Source: Geitlerinema sp. PCC 9228
Lineage (GTDB): Bacteria > Cyanobacteriota > Cyanobacteriia > Cyanobacteriales > PCC-9228
Direction: 5' to 3'
Length of the DNA stretch: 64,000 nt
NCBI RefSeq assembly: GCF_001870905.1
Contig: NZ_LNDC01000131.1
Span: forward strand, 1 to 64,000
Part shown: positions 37,088 through 47,840 of the stretch, piece after piece
How the letters are laid out: every line of letters starts with the position of its first letter
Numbering within the stretch: position 1 is the stretch's first letter
Notes under the pieces: model-generated
What the model was told of the DNA's origin: nothing
The model's database searches: none
The model's input: only the letters and a program-made list of their open reading frames with translations
Program-made: the position numbers and the translations under genes

Positions 37088-37513
37088 TTAAACGTCAAAG
37101 GGTTGCTTGCCGCTAAATTTCAGCTTGGCAGGCTCGGGATTTTTCCCAATGGTGCGGTCCATTTTGCCTACATAAGGACGCCCTTCGTTGGCTTTTTCGG
37201 GGAAGGTGCCATCTTTGGGGTGTAGGTATTCGACTTCGCCGTTGGGATAAATGCGATAGATTTTATAATCTTGGATTTTGGGTTTAAATTTGGTACGCAA
37301 TTGCGTTCCCAGAGCCAGGCACTGCTCTTTGCGAGCCAAATAGACAATGTTCTCGCCTTCGTTCATAATGGCAGCGCCACCGGTGGGCATTTCAAACACC
37401 TGTCTTTTGGGACTGGTCCAGGTAATCGCGTATTTTTCTTCTAGGTCAGCGTTGCTGAGCAGGCCACCGGTGCTGCCACCGAAAACGGGTGGTTGTCCTT
37501 GTAGCTCTGTCAT
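37088..37513 (-). CDS. psaD: photosystem I subunit II
   Basis: 141 aa. Starts [19 protein letters not shown] and contains [40 protein letters not shown] and [20 protein letters not shown], all conserved in PsaD. This stromal-side subunit docks ferredoxin and holds PsaC. GGAGG lies eight bases before the ATG, fixing the start; the longer frame to 37648 would include the leader. The 5' leader includes a strong hairpin at 37622-37640. Confidence 0.98.
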   Translation of the reverse strand: MTELQGQPPVFGGSTGGLLSNADLEEKYAITWTSPKRQVFEMPTGGAAIMNEGENIVYLARKEQCLALGTQLRTKFKPKIQDYKIYRIYPNGEVEYLHPKDGTFPEKANEGRPYVGKMDRTIGKNPEPAKLKFSGKQPFDV

Positions 37514-37621
37514 ATAAAACCTCCAAGCGTTTGCAAACCGTGTTTGTATTATGGCACCAAGGAATTTAATCCGGCTCGTTGCCCGGCTATCCCTATACGG
37601 AAAGCTGAAAGGCAGGACCCT

Positions 37622-37640
37622 CCCTATGGTTTTCATAGGG
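37622..37640 (-). promoter_or_regulatory. hairpin in the psaD leader
   Basis: CCCTATG-gtttt-CATAGGG, a seven-base perfect stem located about 110 bp upstream of the psaD start. The GTTACATAATC at 37732-37742 resembles one half of an HLR1 (RpaB) site. Role in light-regulated expression is possible but not shown. Confidence 0.3.
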
Positions 37641-37753
37641 AAGACCAATCGCTTCTGTTAAACAAACTATAGGGATTTTTACGGTATCGTATCACCCTCC
37701 TGGTAAGTCACTAACGCATCTGTCAAAAACTGTTACATAATCGAGGGCGTTGT

Positions 37754-39865
37754 TTAAAGTTTGGCCCCGCGCTGGCGGGAGCTGCGTTTGGAGGAACGGG
37801 AGGATTTGGTGCTTTTGGTTTGGCTTGGGGATGGGGAAGACTCGGCGATCGTGCCATCGCTATCGGTGGTGGCTTGGGGGAGGGTGAAGTGAAACTGGCT
37901 GCCTTGGTCTTTGCCGGCGGATTCGGCCCAAATTTCTCCACCCAGGCGCTGTACGAGTTGGCGGCAGATCGCCAATCCCAATCCGGTTCCCCGGGTGGTA
38001 CGCTGCAAAGCACCTTCTTCCTGATAAAAGCGATCGAAAATGGCTTCTAGGCGGTTGCGGTCGATGCCGCGGCCGGTATCGGCGACGGTGACTTGTACGA
38101 AGCGATCGCCTTTCACCTGGGCGGCAATACGCACGTTCCCAGAGGCATCAGTAAACTTACAGGCATTGTCCAACAGTTTGGAAAGCACCTCCACCAGCCA
38201 CTCGCCATCCGCGTGTACCAAGGGCAAATTGTCGGATACCTGCATTTCCACTTGGGGCAGATCTTTATCTTGCTGTTGGTGGCGGGTACGAATGCTGCTG
38301 AGGGATAAATCGACACACTCGCGCAGGGAAACCGGTTCGATGTTCCATTCCACCCGGCCGCTTTCCAGACGCGAGAGGGTAATAAAATCGTAGACCAAAT
38401 CCCGCATGCGTTCGGCGTCGGCTAAAGCGGAACTCACCATCACCTGTTGCAGGTCTGCTGGCATATCTGGTTCGGCGGAAAGACTTTCCAGACAAATTTG
38501 AATCGTAGAAAGCGGCGTTCGCAGTTCGTGACCGGTAATGGCAATCAGGTTGCTGCGGGTTTGTTCCAACGCCTCCAATTGTTGGTTGAGTTCGTCCAAA
38601 CTGGCGTAGGCTTGGGCTTGGATGAGAGCAATGCCCACTTGAGCAGCGATCGCTTCGACCAAATCCACATCTTCCTTACGCCAAGGTTGGGGATGGGTTT
38701 CGCAGCTGCTGCAGTTGTGTACCTCTACCATTCCTAACAGCTGTCCTTGATAGAGCAACGGCACCATCAACCAACTGCTAATATCCCAGCGACGAACCAA
38801 CTCTGGAATGGGCTGTTGGCTGTCGCCCTCCTTTAGCAAGCGTTGGTCGCTTTGCGTATCGGTGACGCATACTTTTTGCTGGGTTTGGACCACCTCCTGA
38901 AACAGGGGATTCTCCTGCAAGTTCCAAGTTTGACCGGCTAACGAATCCACATTGGCACCGAGATACTCGTATTGAATGGTGGCGTTGCTATCGGTGGATT
39001 TGCAGCGGTAAATCAAACAGCGGCAGCACTGCAAAGTTTGTCCTAATTCTTGAACCGCTACTTTCAAAATCGCTTCGGGATTGAGGGATTTGCGAATTGC
39101 ATTGGTAATAGAATTCACCAGGCGCTGCTTGCGTTCCTGTGCGGATATGGAACGGTAGGCTTTGAGCAATTTATACTGACCGGCCTGCAAGTAGGTGACG
39201 AGGCGCTGGGCAAAAGGACCGGGGTCAATTTCCGTATACGGTGTGGCTTCACTATTTCCGCGAACGTTGCTAGCTTGGGAAATCCCATACTGCTGCTTGG
39301 TTTGTGCGATTTTCTCTTGCAACTCCGTACGGTAGGTAGCAATGCGATCGAGCAACAAAGCTGCCCCCGTTAGGCAAACTTGACGCTCGAAGGTCCAAAT
39401 CCCTTCAAAACGCCTGGCGGTATCCACATCCAAAACCACTTCTTCTCCAGCTTCCACATCCGGCAGTGGGGTGGGGCGTTCGCTGCAAATTAGGCAGACA
39501 GAATACTGCTGACCAATGACAATGAGGTGCCATTCCTGGGTCAGTCGATCGCTGGGGTCGAAAGCAATGGTTTCGTAGTTATGAACTTCTTTGGTGAAGT
39601 CGCTGTTAAACTCCGTATCTGGAGCTGCCAGAACGTACACTTGGGGCGTCACTTGGGCAATGCGCCGGTATCGATGGGCCTCTTGACGGTAAAACCGTTC
39701 CCGCTGAAAACTGGCAATTACCAAAGGTTGCTCGTTCCCCGCCAAAACTTGATCTTCCATGGCATGGGAAAGTGCCGTTAGAGAAGATTTGAAGTAAATT
39801 TGCGGTCGCAACTGGGGAATGGTGCGCAGCAGATCTTCCAGAACCGAATTAGGAATGCTCATCAA
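37754..39865 (-). CDS. DICT-GAF sensor histidine kinase
   Basis: 703 aa. Residues about 1-180 are a DICT sensory domain (SLTALSHAMEDQVLAGNEQP, LVIASFQRERFYRQE, VYVLAAPDTEF). Then a GAF-type domain about 265-415 (SNATIQYEYLGANVDSLAG, SWLMVPLLYQGQLLGMVEVH). The kinase core has the H-box ITGHELRTPLSTIQICLESL, N-box LSKLLDNACKFTD, G1 VADTGRGID and G2 GTGLGLAICRQL. A Ser/Lys-rich tail ends the protein. No response regulator is adjacent. The signal sensed is unknown. The gene ends 241 bp upstream of psaD on the same strand. Confidence 0.9.
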   Translation of the reverse strand: MMSIPNSVLEDLLRTIPQLRPQIYFKSSLTALSHAMEDQVLAGNEQPLVIASFQRERFYRQEAHRYRRIAQVTPQVYVLAAPDTEFNSDFTKEVHNYETIAFDPSDRLTQEWHLIVIGQQYSVCLICSERPTPLPDVEAGEEVVLDVDTARRFEGIWTFERQVCLTGAALLLDRIATYRTELQEKIAQTKQQYGISQASNVRGNSEATPYTEIDPGPFAQRLVTYLQAGQYKLLKAYRSISAQERKQRLVNSITNAIRKSLNPEAILKVAVQELGQTLQCCRCLIYRCKSTDSNATIQYEYLGANVDSLAGQTWNLQENPLFQEVVQTQQKVCVTDTQSDQRLLKEGDSQQPIPELVRRWDISSWLMVPLLYQGQLLGMVEVHNCSSCETHPQPWRKEDVDLVEAIAAQVGIALIQAQAYASLDELNQQLEALEQTRSNLIAITGHELRTPLSTIQICLESLSAEPDMPADLQQVMVSSALADAERMRDLVYDFITLSRLESGRVEWNIEPVSLRECVDLSLSSIRTRHQQQDKDLPQVEMQVSDNLPLVHADGEWLVEVLSKLLDNACKFTDASGNVRIAAQVKGDRFVQVTVADTGRGIDRNRLEAIFDRFYQEEGALQRTTRGTGLGLAICRQLVQRLGGEIWAESAGKDQGSQFHFTLPQATTDSDGTIAESSPSPSQTKSTKSSRSSKRSSRQRGAKL

Positions 39866-40187
39866 CTAGCTTACAGGCCGAATTACCAATATAGATTGAA
39901 TTATCGATAAGATTTGCTCTAAAAACTATGCTACTAGGCGCTGAGGATGTTGTTCCGATCGCTGCTTGTGGGATAGAGCCACAGCCCATCCCATGCTTGC
40001 GTTCGTTTTTGGGATTTTTCCGGAGGCGAAAAAATTTACATTTCTTCACTTCATGCGCCCTCCATCGCTGCTAGGCAAGAATTGGCCCAAATTGGCGCGA
40101 AGAACGCCCACCGCTACAAACAAAAGACTCCTGTGCGTCCTCTTCCTAGTACAATAAAGGATGCACAAACAAAAAAGCAAAGCATCA
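39866..40187. other. 322-bp divergent intergenic region
   Basis: Between the histidine kinase gene (minus) and pdxJ (plus). No RNA gene or repeat seen. AGTACAATAAAGG just before 40161 includes a possible -10 (TACAAT) for pdxJ. Confidence 0.35.
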
Positions 40188-40910
40188 ATGCTTACCCTGG
40201 GTGTCAATATCGATCACGTGGCGACCATTCGACAGGCACGGAAAACGGTGGAACCGGATCCAGTGGCGGCCGCGGTTTTAGCAGAATTGGGCGGTGCCGA
40301 CGGGATTACCACCCACCTGCGCGAAGACCGCCGCCACATTCAAGATCGCGATGTACGGAGTTTGCGCGAAACGGTCAGAACCCACTTAAATTTGGAAATG
40401 GCGGCAACTGACGAGATGGTTGCGATTGCTTTGGAGGTGAAGCCAGACTACGTTACCTTGGTGCCGGAAAAACGGGAAGAGGTCACTACCGAAGGCGGTT
40501 TGGATATTGCCGGGCAGCGATCGCATTTGGCGGAGGTGGTCGATCGCTTGCAAGGGGCGGGAATTCCCGTTAGTCTGTTTATCGATGCCGAACCAGCCCA
40601 AATCGAAGCCTCAGCGAAAACGGGTGCTCGATTCATCGAACTGCACACCGGTCGCTATGCCGAAGCCCAGACAGAGGCGCAACAACACAAAGAATGCCAA
40701 GTTCTTGCCCAAGGATGCGCACAAGCCCGGGATTTGGGATTGCGGGTCAATGCCGGTCACGGTCTCACCTACCAAAACGTACGTCCGGTGGCTTGTCTGG
40801 AAGGGATGGAAGAACTTAATATTGGTCATACGATCGTCGCTCGAGCGGTTTTGGTCGGTTTGGAACGTGCCGTGCGTGAAATGAAACAAGCAATGCGAGG
40901 GGAACTATGA
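40188..40910 (+). CDS. pdxJ: pyridoxine 5'-phosphate synthase
   Basis: 240 aa from Met 40188. The start [18 protein letters not shown] and the motifs [54 protein letters not shown] and [17 protein letters not shown] are PdxJ. Condenses 1-deoxyxylulose-5-phosphate with 3-amino-2-oxopropyl phosphate in B6 synthesis. A start nine codons earlier (40161) also follows an AAAGG, but homologues I recall begin at LTLGVN. The stop overlaps the ycf54 start by four bases (ATGA), suggesting translational coupling. Confidence 0.93.
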   Translation: MLTLGVNIDHVATIRQARKTVEPDPVAAAVLAELGGADGITTHLREDRRHIQDRDVRSLRETVRTHLNLEMAATDEMVAIALEVKPDYVTLVPEKREEVTTEGGLDIAGQRSHLAEVVDRLQGAGIPVSLFIDAEPAQIEASAKTGARFIELHTGRYAEAQTEAQQHKECQVLAQGCAQARDLGLRVNAGHGLTYQNVRPVACLEGMEELNIGHTIVARAVLVGLERAVREMKQAMRGEL

Positions 40911-41233
40911 CCAGGTACTACTACGTATTAGCCAGCGAGCATTTTTTGCTGGAAGAAGAACCTCTAGCAGAGGTGTTAGAAGAGCGCACCCAATACTATG
41001 AAAGAAAAGGCAAGGAAATTGATTTCTGGCTGGTGCGCCAACCGGCCTTTCTGGAAGCGCCGGAAATGAAGTCGGTGAAACAACAGTGCCCCCAACCGGC
41101 AGCGGCAGTCATTACCACCGATATAAACTTTCGCAATTGGTTGAAATTGCGTTTGGAATACGTGGTGAAGGGAGAATTTGAAGCGCCTTCGGAAACGATT
41201 CCAGATCCTTTGGCATCTTTGACGACGGCTTAG
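40907..41233 (+). CDS. ycf54: Ycf54, Mg-protoporphyrin ester cyclase factor
   Basis: 108 aa. [20 protein letters not shown] and [20 protein letters not shown], then [20 protein letters not shown] and IPDPLASL are the Ycf54 pattern. The protein assists the aerobic Mg-protoporphyrin monomethyl ester cyclase, the ring-E step of chlorophyll synthesis. It overlaps pdxJ by four bases, and the pdxJ-ycf54 pair is a conserved order in cyanobacteria as I remember it. Cytoplasmic face of the thylakoid. No membrane segment. Confidence 0.93.
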   Translation: MTRYYYVLASEHFLLEEEPLAEVLEERTQYYERKGKEIDFWLVRQPAFLEAPEMKSVKQQCPQPAAAVITTDINFRNWLKLRLEYVVKGEFEAPSETIPDPLASLTTA

Positions 41234-41257
41234 CATTTGTCAATGGTGGGGGTGGCT

Positions 41258-41908
41258 ATGTTCGATCGAAGGGTGTGGCGACGGCTGATTTGGGGGTCTG
41301 GCATAGCGATCGCGATTTGGGTGGGTTCTACCGGTCACCGCGCGCGATCGCAACCGTCTTTTTGCCAGCCTCCCCCATCGGGGGCATATTTGCTGTTGGT
41401 GGATAGCAATACCCCCGCCGACCAACAGCGCGTCAGTGATTTGTTACCGCCAACTTTACAAACCAATATTTGTAGCTATCAAAATACTACGGTTACTCGG
41501 GTAGGGAGCTTTCCCAACCAAGCTATTGCCAATGCCTGGGCTGATTATATCAGCAACACGTTAGGATTAGAGTCGCTGGTGGTGGCACCGGGAACGCAGC
41601 TAGCACCTGCCCAAGTGGGAAATGGTTCGCAAACCAATAATGCCACCTATGCGGTTCTGGTCAATTTTTTCAATCGCCCGGAAATTGCTCGGCAGCTACA
41701 AGATATTTTGGGATCGGATCGAGATATTGGTTTGGTAGCTTACGCGCAAGAGCATTATTTGCTGGTAGAAACTACCGACCAATTGGAAGCCGCCAATGAA
41801 ATCATGCGCCAGCTTAGCGATCGCGGTTTTTGGGTTGCGATCGTAGACAATCGCCGGGTGAGGGTACTGACCGAGCGCGTGCAAGTTACGCCAGAAAGTT
41901 CTCGGTGA
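41258..41908 (+). CDS. exported protein of unknown function
   Basis: 216 aa from ATG 41258, with GGGGGTGG just before it; ATG 41243 and TTG 41237 are alternatives. The N-terminus RRVWRRLIWGSGIAIAIWVG is a signal peptide-like segment with a basic front. The body shows two repeats of a SPOR-like pattern: GAYLLLVDSNTPADQQRVSD and ATYAVLVNFFNRPEIARQLQ, each followed by VTRVGSFPNQAIANAWADYI-type or YLLVETTDQLEAANEIMRQL segments. This suggests a peptidoglycan- or envelope-binding protein, but is inferred from pattern only. It follows ycf54 by 24 bp. Confidence 0.65.
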   Translation: MFDRRVWRRLIWGSGIAIAIWVGSTGHRARSQPSFCQPPPSGAYLLLVDSNTPADQQRVSDLLPPTLQTNICSYQNTTVTRVGSFPNQAIANAWADYISNTLGLESLVVAPGTQLAPAQVGNGSQTNNATYAVLVNFFNRPEIARQLQDILGSDRDIGLVAYAQEHYLLVETTDQLEAANEIMRQLSDRGFWVAIVDNRRVRVLTERVQVTPESSR

Positions 41909-42481
41909 GTTTTTACAGAAATCGTTGGGGGAAGGAAGCAAGTAGCTCTGGTTAGGATCGCGCTTGGCGAGGCACCTCCACAAAAACGCTCCGACTCTGT
42001 TTTGAAACCCACATATCGCAGGTTGAATAGGTTCACCTTGTACCCAGGTGCCGGCTTGGTCTTTTAGAAAGGAAAGAAAAAGGCGAAAATTTTTCCCAAT
42101 ATCTCCCCAAATATGGTATTTTATATATAGACACTTTTAGATAATGGGAATAGACGCAATTTTTAAATTGAGCCTACTAATTCCATTATTAAAATTATAT
42201 GTCAATCCCCTGCCAAAATCAATCCCCAATCACCAAAAAATTCATTTTTCCCATGCCATCCTGGAATTTGGAAGCCAAAATCTACTGAGAATAGATATTA
42301 ACCTGGCAAATGAGGATTGAAAGAACTGCAGAAAATGGTATCGATGTTGCTGTAGCAGGAACTAGCCGTTCTGACAAACTTACACAAACTTAACCCAATC
42401 GGTTAAACTTGACGTTAACTTCCTGTTTCTTTCCCACAAGGAGCTTTTCCTAGATGCGACGGCGCAACCTAGTCCACAGGC
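41909..42481. other. 573-bp AT-rich non-coding region
   Basis: The AT content is clearly above that of the neighbours. An imperfect inverted repeat is present: GATAATGGGAATAG (42140-42153) against CTAATTCCATTATT (42177-42190), and AATTTTTAAATT lies between. No protein gene recognised. It may be the non-coding remains of the IS607-like element whose tnpA relic starts at 42482. Confidence 0.4.
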
Positions 42482-42718
42482 TTATACCATTTCTTGTTTT
42501 TTTTTCAAGTCTTCTTTTCGGTCCTTACTACTAACACGGGCGTAAGTAGAAGTCCCAGAAACATCCTTATTTTTCACCCAAGAATTCCGACACATCAAAC
42601 CGACGATGGTTTCCTTCAGTTCGGACTGCTTTAATCCGTCCTTCAAATTCCCATTTACGAATATGGTTCTTGTCGAAACACCTAAGAGTTCTGCTGCCTC
42701 AGAAACCGGAACTAGATG
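42482..42718 (-). pseudogene. frameshifted IS607-type serine recombinase (tnpA) relic
   Basis: Translation of the minus strand gives an IS607 TnpA in three pieces. First the MerR-like helix-turn-helix VPVSEAAELLGVSTRTI, then in another frame RKWEFEGRIKAVRTEGNHRR followed by FDVSEFLGEK, then back in the first frame YARVSSKDRKEDL, which is the start of the serine-recombinase catalytic domain (catalytic Ser in the VSS motif). It ends at TAA 42482-42484, so the rest of the catalytic domain is lost. No tnpB partner is nearby. Two frameshifts and the truncation make this dead. The recognition is by motif, without alignment. Confidence 0.75.
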
Positions 42719-42797
42719 GCATATATATCACTTAAGTTGGTTTACTTGGGGACGTATAATCTACATTATCCAAGATTTTGTTTTCGTCTCGCAGCGC

Positions 42798-44399
42798 TTA
42801 GGAACAACTCAAACCAGCATCTGCAGGGGTATTGTATTCCAACGGTAAAAAGACCAAACCATACTGCAACCTCTCACAGAGGGCAATACGCACCATTTCT
42901 CGCGGGGGATTTTCTCGGTTGTGGTTGGTGGGGTCAAAAGCCACCACACCGGTAGCACCTTGAATTTCAAAGCTTGGGTCTGAGAGGGTTTGTTGGAAAG
43001 TTTGACGTAGCTGCTGGATATCGCCACCGGAACCGGAAAGCGATCGCAACCCAGCAATCGTAGCGCGGGCAGCATCGTAAGCCATGGCAGTGCGCCAGCT
43101 GAGAAATCTGGTTCCCCACAACTGGTTAGCACCATCACAGAACGCTTGCCCGCCGGGGGTTTGGCAGCCAGTAGTATAGTGCCAGGGTGCATAAGTCACG
43201 AACGTTTCCAAAGTATTCATAGAAGCGTCTTGCAATTCCCGCAGGGTTTCGGGATTGTATAAAGCACTGGAACCCGCTATCCACAACTGACCCTGGTTGG
43301 CTTCGATAACATCAATGGCATTGCGTAGGGAAGCTGCCGACGTGCCCCCGTCGGGTACCAAAACTATCCCCTCGCTGCCTTGCTGTTGTGCCTGGGAAAT
43401 GGCTGCTTGCGCGTCGAATCCAGGTTGGGAAAGATTGTTTGCCGAAATTTGCGTTACCGTGCCCCCATATTGGGGGAACAGGGTTTGAAAATTGCTTTGG
43501 AAAGATTGGCTGTAATCGCTGTTGAAACTATACAAAATAGCTGCCCGCCGGGCGTTGCTCACCAACTGCTCGCTAAAGAAATCCACATTGGCTTGATTGT
43601 TGCCCACAGTACGGAAGAAAAAGCAGGAATCTCCTTGTTCGGCACAAAATTCCGATAAGTTATCGGAGGTACTGCTGGCGGAAATCACCGGTACTTGTTG
43701 CTCTTGGTAAACCGGCAGTGCCGCTTGGGTGGTTTCGCTGGTGTAGTGACCGAGAACCGCGACCACATTTTCACTGGCTGCCAAACGCCGGGCAACTTTC
43801 TCCGCTTCGCTAAGGCTGTTGGCATCGTCGGCGATGAGAACTTGCAATCCTTTCCCGTTAATTTGGGGGTTGGATTCGTTGGCTTCGTGCTGTGCTTGGG
43901 CAACCCCGCGCAAAATGGCGGCGGCTTTGTTGCGATCGCCAGGCACCCTTGCTGGCACCACTACGGCGATGGTATAGACCTCCGCATTCGGATTGGCTAA
44001 TAAATTCGCATTTTGATAGTAAATCCGCGCCTCTGGATTGTTGGCATTTGCTTGTAAAACCTGGGCAAACAACTTCCTCGCTCTTGAGTAATCGCCTTCC
44101 GCAAACGCCCCGATCGCTTGCTGTTCTTGACGGGAAACATCGCTTTGACTTTTCAACAAAAGCGTGTCACCACCGCTGACTTTGCCTTGCAGCTGCTGTG
44201 CCGTTTGCCCGTCGCCGTTGCCACCGCCAGCATTGCCAGAGGGGGCATTGCCTGAGGTAGGCGTGGGTTGATTTCCCATGAGGGCACGAAAATCGCCACC
44301 AAAGCGGCTTTTCACGATCCAGTAGACGCCTCCCAGAATCACCGCTGTAATTAGCAAAGCTCCCACCAATACCTTGGTTTCCTTATTTCCTCCAGACAT
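42798..44399 (-). CDS. membrane-anchored periplasmic-binding-protein-like (LivJ-type)
   Basis: 533 aa from ATG 44399. A membrane helix is near residues 10-30 (VLVGALLITAVILGGVYWIV). A Gly/Asn-rich linker and a TPR-like stretch (GAFAEGDYSRARKLFAQVLQ, ANANNPEARIYYQNANLL) follow. From about residue 145 the type I periplasmic-binding fold is seen: IAVVVPARVPGDRNKAAAIL, VAVLGHYTSETTQAALPVYQ, VISASSTSDNLSE, AAILYSFNSDYSQSFQSNF. No ABC permease or ATPase is adjacent, so this is probably a ligand-sensing rather than a transport protein. Ligand unknown. Confidence 0.85.
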   Translation of the reverse strand: MSGGNKETKVLVGALLITAVILGGVYWIVKSRFGGDFRALMGNQPTPTSGNAPSGNAGGGNGDGQTAQQLQGKVSGGDTLLLKSQSDVSRQEQQAIGAFAEGDYSRARKLFAQVLQANANNPEARIYYQNANLLANPNAEVYTIAVVVPARVPGDRNKAAAILRGVAQAQHEANESNPQINGKGLQVLIADDANSLSEAEKVARRLAASENVVAVLGHYTSETTQAALPVYQEQQVPVISASSTSDNLSEFCAEQGDSCFFFRTVGNNQANVDFFSEQLVSNARRAAILYSFNSDYSQSFQSNFQTLFPQYGGTVTQISANNLSQPGFDAQAAISQAQQQGSEGIVLVPDGGTSAASLRNAIDVIEANQGQLWIAGSSALYNPETLRELQDASMNTLETFVTYAPWHYTTGCQTPGGQAFCDGANQLWGTRFLSWRTAMAYDAARATIAGLRSLSGSGGDIQQLRQTFQQTLSDPSFEIQGATGVVAFDPTNHNRENPPREMVRIALCERLQYGLVFLPLEYNTPADAGLSCS

Positions 44400-44447
44400 A
44401 AAATTCAAATAAAAACAACAAGAAAGCTACGTTTAGGGTATCACAGG

Positions 44448-47400
44448 TTACGATACTGCCTGGGATTCCGGCAGCCCACCTTTCATTTTGCCCAACCAAT
44501 CAATCAAATTTTCTAACTGGTCTTTGGGGGGAAGCACGCCCAACCCCCGCACCACAATTTTGTTGGGCGTATACACAAAACGGGATTGTAAGTTGGCGGG
44601 CAAATTTTCCTGCAACAGCTTCCAAGCCGGTTCTTCCATAGGCGTATCCAGCACCAAATTTTGCTTGCCTTCCGGGCGAATGCGAGAAATTCCTAATTGT
44701 TTGGCTAGCAATTTCAATTCCATAATCCGCAATAATTGCTGGGTGGCAGTGGGAATTTCCCCATAGCGATCGCGCCAGGAACGCGCCACCTGTTCCAACT
44801 CTTCCGGTGTCGTCGCCGCCGCTGCCTCCCGATAGGCACTCATCTTGGATTCCGTATCCCGAATATAATCGGCGGGAATAAACGCCGTCAGCTTCAAATC
44901 GATTTGGGTATCGTCAACTTTGGGAATTTCCTGCCCTTGGATTTGCTGAATGCACTCTTGCAGCATTTCCACATACAAGTCAAACCCAATGGCTTCCATG
45001 TGACCGGATTGTTCTGCCCCTAGTAAATTGCCCACGCCGCGAATTTCCATATCCCGCATCGCTAGTTGGTAGCCAGACCCCAATTGGGTAAACTCCTGAA
45101 TCGCTTTCAAACGTGCCTTGGCTTTATCCGATAGTTGTTTTTTGGGATTCCAAAACAGCCACGCATGTGCCTGCACCCCGGAACGACCCACCCGACCGCG
45201 CAATTGGTATAGCTGAGATAAACCAAACCGGTGGGCATCTTCGATGGAAATGGTGTTGACCCGGGGAATATCCAATCCCGATTCGATAATTGTGGTGCAA
45301 ACCAAAATATCGGCTTCCCCGGCACTAAACGCCAGCATTGTAGCTTCCAACTCCGCCGGATCCATTTGACCGTGGGCGATCGCAATTCGTGCGTTGGGCA
45401 CCATTTCCCGCACCCGCGCCGAAGCCTCTTCAATGCCTTCCACCCGGGGCACCACATAAAAAATCTGACCACCACGGTCTAACTCCTGTCGCAATGCCGT
45501 GCGTACCACTTCCGACTCGTAGGGTGCCAAATGGGTTTTGATGGGGCGACGTGACGGTGGCGGTGTAGAAATAACGCTCATTTCTCGAATCCCCGAAAGC
45601 GCCATATACAAAGTTCGGGGAATGGGGGTAGCGGTGAGGGTCAGCACGTCAACCTGGGTTTTCATGGATTTAATTTTTTCTTTTTGATTCACCCCAAACC
45701 GCTGTTCCTCGTCAACCACCAGCAAACCCAAATTTTGGAATTTCACGCTTTTGTTTAAAAGTTGGTGGGTACCAATGACCACATCCAACTCACCCGTTGC
45801 CAGCCGTTTGAGGAGATGTTTCTTTTCCTGGGTGGTGCGGAAACGGTTCAGCAATCCCACTTCAATGGGATAGGGGGCAAAGCGTTCTTTGATGGTGTGA
45901 TAGTGCTGTTGGGTCAAAATGGTGGTGGGGGCGAGGAAAGCCACCTGTTTGCCAGCGGTAATGGCTTTAAAGATGGCACGGATGGCGACTTCGGTTTTGC
46001 CAAATCCCACATCTCCGCAAACCAAACGATCCATGGGGCGATCGCTTTCCAAATCCCGTTTGACATCCTGAATGGCTTTGAGTTGGTCGGGGGTTTCTTG
46101 ATAAGGAAAAGAATCTTCCAACTCTTGCTGCCAGGGCATATCTTCAGGATAGGCGATCCCTGTTTGTTCGGAACGTTGGGCGTAGAGTTTCAATAAATCC
46201 ACCGCCAGCTTTTTGACGGTTTTGCGGACTTTGTTTTTGGTTTTCTCCCAAGCTTTTCCCGATAATTTATTTAACTGCGGCGGTTTGTCGTTAACGGAAC
46301 GATAGCGGGATAAACTGCCCAACTGGTCGGCGGGAATTCGCAGCAAACCGTCTTCGTATTTCACCACCAGATATTCCCGATTTTCCAGCGATTCTAATTT
46401 TAAAAACTTGCCAATGCCGTGGTGGCGGTGAACTACGTAATCTCCCGGTCGTAGCTGGTTGGGGTCGATTTGTTTGGAAGCGGCGCGGCGGCGCTTGCGG
46501 ATATAGGTAGGCGTGGCGAGGGTATGCTGCCCGAAAAATTCCCGGTCGGTGACCAGCATCAACCGATAGGTAGGCAGGATAAACCCTTCCATTTCCGCCA
46601 AACCGCTGTATTTTAAAGCAATGGGCGTATGTTGCACCTGCAAGCGTTCCACTGCCCGATGGTCGTTGGGATTGGGCAAAAATTGGGCGGGGCAATCGTG
46701 TTCTTGCAGCAGGGCAACGGAACGGGAGGGTTGGGCGGAAATCAGGAAAATTTGATGGTTTTGGCGTTCTTGGCTGAGGGTATCGGCTAATTTGGCAAAT
46801 TGGTGGGGTAAGGTGGGAACGGCACGGGATGCGAGGTTGGTTTCGGGGATGCCGTCGGTTTTGATAGACGCGATCGCGAGTTCGGATAGATAAATCCGCT
46901 GGAATGGGGCGGTGGTTTCTAACGCTTCGTGGAAGTTCTGGTGGCGGCGTTGGTAATGAGTGCCTTGGCTGGATAGTTGTTGGTAGTGCTCTTCAGCGTG
47001 GTCGTACCACTGTTGGTTGTGTGCTTGGCACTGGTCGGGTTCGTCAATGGCAACCAGGGTATTTTCCGGGAAATAATCCACCAGGGAACTGGTAAATCCA
47101 TCCACAACCACCGATGCCAGATATTGAAAGTCTGTGGGTGTCAGCACCAAATTCCCCACTGGTTGGGCTTCGGCGAAGGTGCGTTGGCTGACGGGGTCGA
47201 ACTCGCGGATTGTTTCCAATTCGTCGCCAAACCAATCCAAACGCAAGGGCACTTCGGCGGCAACGGGAAAAATATCGACGATATCGCCGCGACGACTCCA
47301 CTGCCCTTCGGTTTCCACTTGGGCGACCCGTTGGTATCCTAGCTGTGCCAGTTGTTGGTCGAGGGTTTTGCGATCGAGGTTGGTGCCGGGTTGCAGGTGC

Positions 47401-47840
47401 AAGCAACTGCGGGCAAAGTTTTCTGGGGGAGGTAGGTGTGGCTGTAAGGCTCTTTCAGTGGTCACGATCGCAATGGCGGCAGTTTGGGAGGTTGGGGTTC
47501 TTTCTACCAAATCCACCAATACTTGCATTTGCCCCCAGGTGAGTTCTGTATCGGGATGTCGTTCTTCGTAGGGGGAGGCTTCGGAGGTGGGGTAGAAATG
47601 AACGGTTTGCCACCCCATGGCTTCTAACTGTGCCGACCAACGCCCTGCTTCTTCCAGGGTAGCGGCGATCGCGAGTAGGTGTTGGTTGGTGGCACCGCAA
47701 AAGGCAGAAGAGACTAAGCCTTTGACCAAACGAGAAACCCCGCTCAGTTTGAGCTGTTGGTGGTCTGTTAGTTTGGCTAGCAGTTCGCTGGTCAGCTGCG
47801 ATCGCTCGATAAATCGAACAACAGGAGAAAATGCATTCAT
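44448..47840 (-). CDS. mfd: transcription-repair coupling factor
   Basis: 1130 aa from Met 47840. UvrB-like N-terminal region ([20 protein letters not shown]), the RNA-polymerase-interacting domain ([20 protein letters not shown]), and the RecG-like helicase with Walker [56 protein letters not shown] and [18 protein letters not shown]. The C-terminal TRCF domain follows. It removes stalled RNA polymerase and recruits UvrA. The start at 47840 is preferred over a Met 24 codons earlier (47912) since homologues begin near [13 protein letters not shown]. Confidence 0.96.
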   Translation of the reverse strand: MNAFSPVVRFIERSQLTSELLAKLTDHQQLKLSGVSRLVKGLVSSAFCGATNQHLLAIAATLEEAGRWSAQLEAMGWQTVHFYPTSEASPYEERHPDTELTWGQMQVLVDLVERTPTSQTAAIAIVTTERALQPHLPPPENFARSCLHLQPGTNLDRKTLDQQLAQLGYQRVAQVETEGQWSRRGDIVDIFPVAAEVPLRLDWFGDELETIREFDPVSQRTFAEAQPVGNLVLTPTDFQYLASVVVDGFTSSLVDYFPENTLVAIDEPDQCQAHNQQWYDHAEEHYQQLSSQGTHYQRRHQNFHEALETTAPFQRIYLSELAIASIKTDGIPETNLASRAVPTLPHQFAKLADTLSQERQNHQIFLISAQPSRSVALLQEHDCPAQFLPNPNDHRAVERLQVQHTPIALKYSGLAEMEGFILPTYRLMLVTDREFFGQHTLATPTYIRKRRRAASKQIDPNQLRPGDYVVHRHHGIGKFLKLESLENREYLVVKYEDGLLRIPADQLGSLSRYRSVNDKPPQLNKLSGKAWEKTKNKVRKTVKKLAVDLLKLYAQRSEQTGIAYPEDMPWQQELEDSFPYQETPDQLKAIQDVKRDLESDRPMDRLVCGDVGFGKTEVAIRAIFKAITAGKQVAFLAPTTILTQQHYHTIKERFAPYPIEVGLLNRFRTTQEKKHLLKRLATGELDVVIGTHQLLNKSVKFQNLGLLVVDEEQRFGVNQKEKIKSMKTQVDVLTLTATPIPRTLYMALSGIREMSVISTPPPSRRPIKTHLAPYESEVVRTALRQELDRGGQIFYVVPRVEGIEEASARVREMVPNARIAIAHGQMDPAELEATMLAFSAGEADILVCTTIIESGLDIPRVNTISIEDAHRFGLSQLYQLRGRVGRSGVQAHAWLFWNPKKQLSDKAKARLKAIQEFTQLGSGYQLAMRDMEIRGVGNLLGAEQSGHMEAIGFDLYVEMLQECIQQIQGQEIPKVDDTQIDLKLTAFIPADYIRDTESKMSAYREAAAATTPEELEQVARSWRDRYGEIPTATQQLLRIMELKLLAKQLGISRIRPEGKQNLVLDTPMEEPAWKLLQENLPANLQSRFVYTPNKIVVRGLGVLPPKDQLENLIDWLGKMKGGLPESQAVS

